Source of the DNA: Brachypterus glaber
Taxonomy: Eukaryota; Arthropoda; Insecta; Coleoptera; Kateretidae
Direction: 5' to 3'
NCBI GenBank assembly: GCA_958510825.1
Contig: OY294047.1
Span: 45,863,365 to 45,927,364, forward strand
Length of the DNA: 64,000 nt
Each line of letters begins with the position of its first letter. The stretch's first letter is position 1. Made by a program: the position numbers and the translations under genes. This document shows, piece after piece, positions 22,501-40,616 of the stretch. The notes below the pieces were generated by a model. It saw only the letters and a program-made list of their open reading frames with translations. It searched no databases and was not told the DNA's origin.

Positions 22501-25500
22501 CCGCAGATTTATCCAAAGATGTAGGAAACAAAGAAAGGATTATACTGAGCCATTGACAGTAAAAGAAATAGAAGAGACACTAGTCCTAATACTAAAAAAA
22601 TCCCAGCTGTCGCAACTGGGAGATGAACTTCGCACGTTACAACAATCCAAAGAAATCTCTAACAAAAGCAAAATCAGTAGCCTGCGACCCTTTTTAGACA
22701 AGAATGGGGTCATGCGAGTAGGTGGAAGAATAAAGAGATCGAGCGTACCAGAGGATCAAAAACATCCAATTATTCTAACGAAAGATTGTTGGATAGCTAC
22801 ACTCATTATAAGACATGCGCACAGATCCACATTGCATGGAGGCAATCAAGCAACGCTAGCATATTGCAGAAGAAAATACTGGATAACAAATGGAAAAAAT
22901 CTTGTGCGGAAGGTGATACGGAACTGTCCAACATGCATCCGGTACAGAGGGCAGACTATAAGCCAACTTATGGGTGACCTACCGGAAGCAAGAGTTAATC
23001 CTTCACCACCCTTCACCAACACAGGAGTAGATTATGCCGGACCGGTACAAATAAGAGCCTCAAAAGGAAGAGGTACAAAATCCTACAAAGGATACATAGC
23101 CATCTTCGTATGCTTCGCCACAAAGGCTGTGCACATCGAAGTAGTAAGCGATTTAACGTCTGATGCATTCCTGGCGGCATTTAGAAGATTTGTAGCAAGA
23201 AGGGGTCCTTGTGCAAATATGTACAGTGACAATGGAACCACCTTCGTTGGAGCAAGTAAATTTATTCAGGAAGCTGTGTCAAACTTTGGAACGCAGTGGC
23301 ACTTCATCCCACCAACAGCACCTCATTTCGGGGGTCTATGGGAAAGCGCCGTCAAGTCAATGAAACACCACATAAAACGAGTCATAGGTGATGCTACCCT
23401 AACCTACGAAGAACTAAGCACACTGACGCAGCAGACTGAGGCCTGTCTTAATTCCAGGCCACTGTGTCCACTATCAAATGACCCAGAAGAAGTTGAAGCG
23501 TTAACACCTGGACACTTTTTGATTGGTAGGGCAATAGTATCTCCATCCACACCATTTCCATGTGAAGGAGTAATGAAAAATCAAACACGATGGAATTTGG
23601 TCCAGAAGATAAATATGGATCTCTGGAAAACATGGTCGTCAGAATATTTGCACATATTACAACAACGAAATAAATGGAAAACAATGCGCACAAATGTCAA
23701 AGTCGGAGATTTGGTCCTAATCAAAGAGGACAATTTGGCTCCTGGGCGTTGGCCGCTTGCCAGGATTGATGAAGTACATCAAGGTGATGATGGGGCCATA
23801 AGAGTGGTCACATTAAATCAATCAGACAAGAGGAAGATAAAGAGGCCTGTTACAAAGTTAATAGCCCTTGAAGACACCACAGAGGAAATAGAAACTAAAC
23901 GCACCAGACCAGCTACTGCATCAACTTCCTGTAAATCACTGGTCCTAATATCAATGGTATTGTGTCTATTTGTCCCCAACATGGTCCATGGATCATACAC
24001 AATCACAAAGACACGACCAGGACTGTACATTGAACATATGGGTTCAGCAAAAATCAATCGAGGCATATTCAGAATAGAAGCTGATATACCAAAGAAGCAG
24101 ATATATCAGTATGAAACAAATATTCATAACCTGATAAAACATATGGAGAAACTGATTCTAGACGCAAAGAAGCTGGACTCGGAAATTCATGGAGAAGAAC
24201 TTATTCATCACTTAAGAGAAGAAGAAACTCAATTCCAGTGGCTCATGAAGGCGATAAATGGAACAAGTCAGCATCGCAACAAAAGGGGCTTACTAGGAAA
24301 GATACTCACATCAGTTTTCGGAGTAAATGAAGAGGTCTATCAAGATATCAATGCGTTAGATGAGAATCAGAAAAGACTGATAAAAACCTCAACTCATCAA
24401 TCTAAGCTTCTCTTCTCTACATTAGGGAACATGACGGAAGTAGAAGCTAGGACTAATCGTACATTGCAACACTTTGTCCTTAAACTAAATCAAGCAATTG
24501 ACTCAGTGAATGCGATGAATCAATGGTATGGAGGAGCTGACAAAAGTCATCTGAATTTACACATCTTAAACACATACCAATTAGCAGTAAATTATGTCCA
24601 AGAAGTTCATGAACAGACCAAGAACTTAATGGAACTTATGTTCAACAGTGGGCATTTCTATAACTTCATAACTCCAGCTCAAGTTAGGGAGAAAATTAGA
24701 GAACTATCACAAAAACTACCAAGCAACTTACAAGTATTAGAGCTACCAATCGTGAGAACAACAGTACAACAAACACAAACAAACATTTGCATTTTTGGGC
24801 ATTTCCTAATCACGGAAGGAACAGAATTCGACCTTATGAAGGTCACACCAGTACCCCTAAAAATGACCGACAAGGCATATTGGATTCCACAAATTACCAA
24901 TAACCTTATAGCCGTAGACTACAACTCACAGCGCTACTTTGAAATTCCTACAGAAGATTTGACAAATTGCATCAAATTGGAACGAAACACCTTTGTTGCA
25001 TCACCAGCTGTAGTAAGAAGCATTGAGAGTAGTCCAAACTGCATCATTGATCAAATCTACAACAGAACCAATGAAATCACATGTCCCACACAAAAAGTTG
25101 GAATACACTCCATGATATGGAAGCAACTATATCAGCCAAATACATGGATGTTCATTACCCCTAAGCCGACCAAAATTGCAATAAAATGTAACGGTATCAG
25201 AAAGGAAGTAACTATTAATCAAACCGGAATAATTCAACTCAGTCAGGATTGTATCATCCACACGTCACAGAGTGTTCTAAACCCTACATTTACAATTACG
25301 ATTCCAGTACTGCATGCAGGGTTGAAACAAATGAATGTAACCATACCGGAAGGACATGATGATCCAGGTCACCCCTTAGTCATCGCCAAGGAACCGGTCA
25401 TAGGAATGACAGATCAACTAGGTAATGGAAAACAAGACCAAGAAGAATTGGAGTTAGACGATGAAACCTGGAATAGGATCAGGGTTCACACTGCCGCACT

Positions 25501-25723
25501 GAGCACAACTACTACGATGGTATGGTGCTTCCTGCTAGGGATCCTACTTGCTGTAGGAAAATGGACATGGTCAAAATACCATGGAGCAAGAAGAAACAAT
25601 CATGAAGTCGAACCCCCAGAAGAGGAATCGGAGTATATGATGCGACCTCAGCCACCCCCGAGTGGTTGCCCCCGCCAGCATGTTCAAAATATTGAACAGA
25701 GAATTTTTCAAGATTACAATTAA
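19484..25723 (+). CDS. pol: BEL/Pao pol with in-frame envelope-like C-terminal region
   Basis: A 2079-codon frame, open from just after the A8 run (first codon TTG, so it needs a phase change from gag). Domains by residue: remainder of gag domain 1-100; CxxC-type zinc knuckles about 110-180 (CRTCGKAGHH); retropepsin-like site LDNGSQ about 226; reverse transcriptase about 490-660 with FYVDDV about 628; RNase H about 803-940 (FCDASEKAYG, WTDST, NPADMVSRG); integrase zinc finger about 1109-1150 and DDE core about 1182-1290 (D, D in YSDNG, E in GLWESA); DUF5641-like tail about 1340-1450. From about 1484 follow a hydrophobic signal/TM segment, a putative furin site RNKR about 1599-1602, a hydrophobic fusion-peptide-like stretch, N-glycosylation sites and a TM segment about 2009-2025. 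This last part resembles insect retroviral/baculovirus F-type envelope proteins. The stop lies 43 bp inside the 3' LTR. Confidence 0.92.
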   Translation: MLDKILNFPKINVESAQKLKELHDTMEDCTKAISNMGISTADWQPLLDHIIISRWDDETNKLFEQTLKTPHDLPDHAELKKFLITRFQSLELMGKKQYSPAYSKQEVLPPIACKLCKEQHYFIQCSKFKNMGPEERLKSAKRLRLCLQCLRHDAAKRCMSKEKCRTCGKAGHHTMLHVQPQFNNNNSSVHSATNGKMSNSQYEVLLATAVVQAKTVNGSWINLRLMLDNGSQVSLITEEAAQMLALPREKICATISGIGPEGRIAKSKLSVQLQPRFPSPFKINQDLLVLTKVTSNLPQIRMQDVDKEEWRNYYLADPKFNIPGPIDILLGADGLGEVVLGEIFKIKDGPVAQNTEFGWVLSGLAKKLEDNRVISVVSMVSRRDEDEQLTKFWSIEEVGEEPNTTEEENQCEAFYENTTVRHTDGSYTVRIPFKEDPSDLGDSRKQAVARFLQLEKKLAKNNKLRVEYGKFMQEYQEMGHMKLASTLGEGKYYIPHQAVIREESSTTKLRVVFDASCKTNSGKSLNEKMFNGPRLQKEIFSILVKWRMHMVVFKADIEKMYRQIKMHPEDQNFQRILWRYDQNQPIQEYILRTVTYGTTAAPYLAVKTLQRLAEDEKQNFPRAADAMEDFYVDDVLSGAESVEEALKMQQELISMLKAGGFKLRKWSSNKKELLSSLPKELLDNQEMDFNKDETKKSLGVLWNPCEDVFLFKVNIGNEIVPSKRKILSEIAKLYDPLGWLAPVTIIAKMLIQELWIKELEWDKEVPEDIKVRWIWFLTKLKDVEKIRIPRWTNFQPDIKQFELHGFCDASEKAYGAVIYSRSVEADGKIKTCLMVSKSKVAPIKMKKTLPRLELCAAVLLTKLMKQVTQDINMPNVKKNAWTDSTITLAWIKGDPCRWKNFVGNRVSIINESMSAEDWRHVGTKDNPADMVSRGVDPSKLHEMALWWTGPKWLSQEQEKWPSHEVSQVTSEEAKKHVHMACNYKSKEEIIEQFSTLTRMLRVLSYCRRFIQRCRKQRKDYTEPLTVKEIEETLVLILKKSQLSQLGDELRTLQQSKEISNKSKISSLRPFLDKNGVMRVGGRIKRSSVPEDQKHPIILTKDCWIATLIIRHAHRSTLHGGNQATLAYCRRKYWITNGKNLVRKVIRNCPTCIRYRGQTISQLMGDLPEARVNPSPPFTNTGVDYAGPVQIRASKGRGTKSYKGYIAIFVCFATKAVHIEVVSDLTSDAFLAAFRRFVARRGPCANMYSDNGTTFVGASKFIQEAVSNFGTQWHFIPPTAPHFGGLWESAVKSMKHHIKRVIGDATLTYEELSTLTQQTEACLNSRPLCPLSNDPEEVEALTPGHFLIGRAIVSPSTPFPCEGVMKNQTRWNLVQKINMDLWKTWSSEYLHILQQRNKWKTMRTNVKVGDLVLIKEDNLAPGRWPLARIDEVHQGDDGAIRVVTLNQSDKRKIKRPVTKLIALEDTTEEIETKRTRPATASTSCKSLVLISMVLCLFVPNMVHGSYTITKTRPGLYIEHMGSAKINRGIFRIEADIPKKQIYQYETNIHNLIKHMEKLILDAKKLDSEIHGEELIHHLREEETQFQWLMKAINGTSQHRNKRGLLGKILTSVFGVNEEVYQDINALDENQKRLIKTSTHQSKLLFSTLGNMTEVEARTNRTLQHFVLKLNQAIDSVNAMNQWYGGADKSHLNLHILNTYQLAVNYVQEVHEQTKNLMELMFNSGHFYNFITPAQVREKIRELSQKLPSNLQVLELPIVRTTVQQTQTNICIFGHFLITEGTEFDLMKVTPVPLKMTDKAYWIPQITNNLIAVDYNSQRYFEIPTEDLTNCIKLERNTFVASPAVVRSIESSPNCIIDQIYNRTNEITCPTQKVGIHSMIWKQLYQPNTWMFITPKPTKIAIKCNGIRKEVTINQTGIIQLSQDCIIHTSQSVLNPTFTITIPVLHAGLKQMNVTIPEGHDDPGHPLVIAKEPVIGMTDQLGNGKQDQEELELDDETWNRIRVHTAALSTTTTMVWCFLLGILLAVGKWTWSKYHGARRNNHEVEPPEEESEYMMRPQPPPSGCPRQHVQNIEQRIFQDYN

Positions 25724-26043
25724 AATAATTTTGATACATTTATTATTTAAACAAAAGTATATTTACTAGATTTAAGGTTATAAAGTAAAAACCAAAACGA
25801 ACACACGTATTGATCGTCCTCACACAGGGTTATATCAATAACGTAGTTTTGCTAAAGATCACATATTATTATGATTTAAATTATATATAAGAAAAAGACA
25901 TCTACCAATAAAGTATCATTCAACAGTTTGATCATTGTTTTATTACACCTATTTTAGGACAGGGGACGCTTTGTCTTTTAATAATTTGTTTTAGAACTCT
26001 CACCAAGTAATTGCCCTGTTTACAGCGTTCAGTTATTTGTTTA
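25681..26043 (+). repeat. 3' LTR of the BEL/Pao element
   Basis: 363 bp, same ends and apparently same sequence as 16818-17180, followed by the GTCTG duplication at 26044-26048. The pol-env frame runs 43 bp into it. The sequence immediately upstream is pyrimidine-rich, not a classical polypurine tract; the nearest purine-rich run is at about 25618-25640. Confidence 0.92.
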
Positions 26044-26048
26044 GTCTG

Positions 26049-27524
26049 TATTTTTGACCTAGCTCCTGACCTACAATGTGCTATGAACGTTCAGTTAAGT
26101 TCGAATTAACATAACCACCCTGCCCCATCTTAGAAAAATTATTTTATTATTATTGAAATTTAGTGCCTTCGCTATTAAAGTTTGATAAAAAATGAATAAT
26201 TGTTTTTAAGATGGCGCAGGGTGGAGTTATGTTAGTGAGATATTGTAATAGCTCTACATTCCTTTATATTTGGATACCGTCGAATAAGGCCCTTTTGGAA
26301 GAGAGTCAATATTTTATATGTAAACATATTATGGAACTACCTACCTTTAAATATTTTCCTTCAAACCAGTCGTACTGCAGCGCATTCTACTGCGTCCGAT
26401 TGTTGTTTACTTGACCTGCAGACAGAAAACAAAGTTTAGTTGGCAGGAATTTGTTAAAACTTAGTGTAGTGTTGTACATATGTAAAAATTGTATTTGGTG
26501 GTGTTTTTTTTGTGGAATATAGGTATTTTATTTTAATATTATGTTTAGTGTGAATTTTTCAATTTCTTTCCCTATTTTTTTTTTCGCTAGCTATCGCAAG
26601 AAGTATTAGTTTTTAGCCCCTTTTGACTTCCTTGCCCCACCCTGATTGTCCAAACCAATAATTCTGTTTGTGAATTATAAGTATTTTTTTCAAATATGTG
26701 TAGTGAAAATTTTTTAATTTCAATTAAAAAAAAATTAAAACAAAACATTTACAAAAACATTTTGCGTTGCTTAATTATTTAATTAAAGCAGCAATTTTAG
26801 TTTGTGAATGGGTCAAAAATTCCAGTTTTCCTTTTACCATTTATAATCATAACTGAGAATCATAAGAAAAGAAAATCTTTTAAACAATAAAAAATGCTGC
26901 TACTAGAAAAATACTTTCCCTATAGCATTGTTTTGCAAAATAAAAAAGTCCAAAAATTAAAGAAAAGAAATTGTTGTTTGAATCAAAGTTCCACCATATT
27001 TAAAAATAAAAAAATAAACAATATAATTTAAAGCGCATCATTATAATCATAATTTAAAATAATTATTCCAGACGCTTAAATTATTTAATTATACAAAAAC
27101 TAAAAATGTGTCGCTTATTTATAAATTTAAACAATGTTATTTCTACCATTTTCCCAATCCAATTTACAATCTCATAACTAAAAGTGTAATAATAATAATA
27201 ATAATAAAAAGCTCATTCTCCGAGTCGACAAATGAAAAAACACTTATTAATAACTAATAGCTAAGGCTAGTCTGTATCCCCCATTTTTACGCCTTTAGGA
27301 AACGGGTTTTGGGGCCCAGTGTTATACTGCTTTCTAGCGTAGTAGGGCAGTATACCTATCTAACATTAAAATGATTTTGCATTGGCAAATAAAAATACTA
27401 TGAAACTTTAATGGGTATTGCACATAATTTAATTTTAAGTCTTTTGTGAATATTGTGTTGTAATTTTATAATTAGAGAAAACGTAATTTACAATTTACGT
27501 AAATGCATTATTATAAATATACAG
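26049..27524. other. Gene-free stretch
   Basis: Contains a loose inverted pair CATAACCACCCTGCCCCATCTTA (about 26109) and its relative about 26209-26232, plus an (AAT)n microsatellite at about 27189-27207. No supported exon. Confidence 0.45.
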
Positions 27525-27526
27525 TA

Positions 27527-28424
27527 TACCCTGGTAGAAAAGTACATAAATCTAACTTAACATAACATTAGATTAGTGACATTTTTATGTTTAGTCTCAA
27601 ACGTTATACAAAAACGTTATAAAATATATAAATCTAACCTTAAAAACTAACGTTTGAGAAAAACGTTATAAAATACATAAATCTAACGTTAGTTTCCCAA
27701 CTAAATTCTAACCTTTTTCTAACCTTATTCTAACTTTAAATATTTTTTAAATTTCCATTATTAATACGTAAGCTATAGTAGAAAATACTCATTTTAGACA
27801 GTTATGTGCCTAGGTTTGATAATTATTTATTATTTCTATAAGTTAAAAAAAATATCCCCCAAAAGTCCAAATTATAGTAAGTCTGGCAACGCTGTACTAG
27901 AATTGAAAAAATATTTTAAGATTCTAAATGTATAAATAAATCTTGACTAACTAAATATAAAGTTTTTCTGAGGTAAACGTATTTATCAAAGTATAACAAC
28001 ATATTACACGAAAAATATTTAGGGCCACCTAAAAAGATGGCTATTTTATATATAAACGTAGAGAAATTATTTTTAAAAATATTATGATTGCTAAAATACA
28101 TTAAGATTTATTTATATGAATAAATTTGTCTCCAGCTGCCATTTTATGATGCAGGTAGAAATTTCCTAGTTGGCCACGTCCACAGATTTCATATATTTAT
28201 ATATGTATGTAAAATCTGTGGCCACGCCCCCTCCGAAAGTTAGAAATTAAACGTAATCATAACGTATTTCTAACTTAAAAATCTAACGTTAGATTAACGT
28301 TTGTAACTAACGTTTGATTCTAACGTTAAAAAGCGGGACATTTGCACCTATTTTATAACGTACTTTTGTACAGTTTTGTAACGTTAGAAAAACGTTATTC
28401 TAACGTTGAATTTCTACTAGGGTA
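27527..28424. mobile_element. MITE with TACCCTGGTAGAAA ends and AACGTTA-rich interior
   Basis: TACCCTGGTAGAAA at 27527 is inverted (one mismatch) as TTTCTACTAGGGTA ending 28424. The interior has many copies of the palindrome-like TAACGTTA / AACGTTAG in both orientations, mainly near the two ends. The TA at each end fits a mariner-type target site. Non-coding. Confidence 0.65.
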
Positions 28425-28454
28425 CAATGTGCACATATTGTCCTCTAGTTCGTG

Positions 28455-28640
28455 ACTATGCATTCATGCATACGTGCAAAAGAACTTTACACTACATTTC
28501 AAGAACGCTTTGACACAGGGACATAAAATTTGAAACAATTTTTTTCTACTACTTAAAAAATCAAGTCTCTGGGTCAAAGCGTTTTTAAAATATCGTATTG
28601 TAAAGTTGTTTTGCCAGCGACTTGCATCTTTACACGAATT
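28455..28640. repeat. Foldback repeat related to 6950-7015 / 7880-7930
   Basis: CTTTACACTAC...AAGAACGCTTTGACACAGGGAC pairs with ...CTCTGGGTCAAAGCGTTTTT...GTAAAGTTGTTTTGCC. It represents the uninterrupted form of the repeat split by the LINE relic at 7022-7861. Confidence 0.65.
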
Positions 28641-30433
28641 ATAGTAAAAATTTAAGGTTAGATAAACGTTTTTTTCTAAGTCGTTTTAAATGTTTAAATG
28701 TCCCGATTTCTAACATTAGAATTCCTAAATTTATGTGCCTAACGTCAGAATAACGAGGGGTAAACCGCAGAGAAATTGAGGTGTACATATTGGAGGAAAT
28801 CTTTGAAGGTTACGAGGAAATCTTTGAAGATTTCCCTACCCTCGCGTTTTTCTAACATTTAGTAAAACTTTTAAAGTCAGATAAACGCTATTCTAATTCT
28901 AATTTAATTAAACAAAACCTAACTAATATTAACTGCCAAAGTCTAATCTAAGAAAACAAATGAAAGAGACCAAGGTAAACTTGAATGGACTTATCAAGGT
29001 TGACGCATACAAATTCGGGAATTTTAGCAAAACTGCAGCTTAATTATTTATTTTTCTGCGAAGTACTGGTGTTTTATTAATAGTTACTTAATTTTAATCA
29101 ATCTAATTATTTTAAATAATGATAATTTTATTTATCTTTATTTACAGAAAATAATATTTATTTTAAATTATTTTTTCTATTTTGCGACTCTTATAAGCTC
29201 ATAATCACACGCATTTTGCGTGTTCTTATAGGCCCATAAGAGGTGTCTACTTTTTTTTCTTTTGGGTTGGCAACAGACAAAAGCGCTGTCGCTTGACGTT
29301 TTCCGTGCAAATGTCAATGTTGCTTAAAGTTTAATTTTCTAGGTTATTTTTTACCGTGTTAAAATTGTGGCTTGGTTACTTGAAGTGTAAAAGAGAAGAC
29401 ATGACTATAAAATATATCAAAATATAACTTGTTCTTAGAATTTTAAACATGATGTAAACTGTAATGCCAACACGAAACAAAAATCCCTAAATCAGTCGTC
29501 AATTTAAATGTAAATTTTTTAAAACTTTAGAGCAAAATAGAAAAAATAGTATAAAGCACTCGTTTCATAACACGTTTTTACCGCACTAGTACTTTAGAAA
29601 ACTCGCCGCAAGCGGCTTGTTTTCTAAACTTGTACTCGTGCGCTAAAAACGTATGTTATGAAACTAGTACTTTAATATACTATTATTTTTCCTTAGAAAC
29701 ATTCGCTTATATGAAATAAGTCACTTCTCCTGCACGTTATGTAATATACCATTGATTTTTGTTGTGTGACGTCGAAAGGTCCCATTCGGTGATATGGGAT
29801 TGCCTCCGTAACATCGCCTTTATGATATTAATTAAGTGGACTGCGAATAGGTATTAATGATTGAAAAGAATATTAAAGACAAAACGACAGTTCCAATAAT
29901 ATATATGGTAATCTTACCTTAGTTTCAGCATTCAGCACGACAGGTCATGACCGCCATTTCTTCACAGGAGACACCACATAATTGGAAACTGATGTACGCG
30001 AATTAAAGTTTGTTTGACCAGTGTAGGTATACACTACTAATTATTTAAATACATATGTGTATATGGAACTTATTTTCTATAGTTTGCAGCCGTAAAATAT
30101 GGTAAATTCTAACGAAATGCCCGGCGCGTGGTATATTCGTCAGCGGATTTGAGTATATATTTATTGACACGCATCGATCGTTCTCGAGAGTCAAATTGCT
30201 ACTGCTGCGGAAGGCAACCTCCTCGAACTCGCGCAGAAAAGCTAGGAGGTTTTCAGCGCGTTACTTACAAAAATACAATTAATTTAAAACAAAATATTAT
30301 TTTTGAATTATAACTAAGTAAAGAAATTAAATGAAATTATGTATAATAAAACCCAAATTAAAAATAAATACAAACACAGAAATGTGGTTGTAACAATTTT
30401 ATTAGTGGTTAGTAAGTTACTATTTTGTTACAG
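28641..30433. other. Intergenic region and probable OAT 5' end
   Basis: Contains the hairpin at 29545-29684 (see separate entry). The less AT-rich part 30085-30270 (CGTCAGCGGATTTG, GATCGTTCTCGAGAG) is the best candidate for the OAT promoter and first, non-coding exon, because the exon holding the start codon begins at an acceptor (TGTTACAG, exon from 30434). The exact start and donor are not resolved. Confidence 0.35.
29545..29684. repeat. 140-bp hairpin bounded by AATAGTATA / TATACTATT
   Basis: Arms AATAGTATAAAG...CGTTTCATAACACG and CGTATGTTATGAAAC...TTAATATACTATT pair over most of their length, with CGCCGCAAGCGGC at the apex. Structure resembles hairpins at 12068-12165 and 41930-42077. Confidence 0.65.
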
Positions 30434-30447
30434 GTAGAATATAAAAA

Positions 30448-39983
<9,536 letters not shown>

Positions 39984-40616
39984 ATATTATATTAATATTT
40001 AACATAGCTTTTATACTTAAATTTATTTTTATACATTTAAAATGTTTGTTATAGAATTATAACTTCTGTTTTTGTTATTTTATAATAAAATATTATTACA
40101 TTAGTGTCCTTACTCTATTCTTACATAATTAAATCGAAGAATCAATCAGGAAAACACACACAAAACACTTTTAAAGTTTTTTTTTTAAGAGCCGCAACGA
40201 ACTTTAACGAACAGGTTGAAACTGTTCAAGCATTTGAACTAGTGGGAATTATGAATAAAACCCGTTAAGCAAGTTTAATGATTATGAATAATGGTCACAA
40301 AATTAGGGATATTTGGTAATATTTTGTTGGTTAAAAAGTCACTAGATCATATTTCAACATGGCGTTTGTTGTAGTTGTCAACACAAATAATTTTGATTTA
40401 TAAACAATTTTAAATAAAATATCTTTAGTGTTTGTAGGAAATAATTTTGTACTATATGTGCCGTTTAAAATTCATATATTATGTGCAGCATATGAGCAAC
40501 GCTAGGGAATATATCGTGAAAACTTGATATGTTTATTTTTATAAATAGTTTATTTTATTTTATTTATACAAGTTGTATTAAACAGTGCCAAAACAATGAG
40601 TTAGTATTAAAAGAAA
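39984..40616. other. OAT 3' UTR and ADGRA upstream region
   Basis: AATAAA at 40084-40089, about 100 bp after the OAT stop, is a good poly(A) signal candidate. The remaining ~500 bp should contain the ADGRA promoter or 5' UTR; no definite core element seen. Confidence 0.5.

Larger units (their letters stand above)
16813..26048 (+). mobile_element. Complete BEL/Pao LTR retrotransposon with envelope-like domain
   Basis: The element proper spans 16818-26043, with GTCTG at 16813-16817 and 26044-26048 as a 5-bp target duplication. Order: 363-bp LTR, leader with tandem repeats, gag, then pol (protease, reverse transcriptase, RNase H, integrase) continuing in frame into an env-like region, then the second 363-bp LTR. 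The reverse transcriptase YVDD box, the RNase H and the integrase zinc finger/DDE order match BEL/Pao (Belpaoviridae). Reading both LTRs side by side I found no difference, so insertion is recent. The gag-pol phase change at an A8 run is the only visible lesion. Confidence 0.93.

Noticed and set aside
20140..25739. Many short frames inside the pol-env region
   Set aside because: Off-frame shadows of the long pol-env frame; none carries a recognised domain.
30128..30313. 61-codon frame upstream of OAT
   Set aside because: Probably 5' UTR or promoter; no similarity to a known protein.
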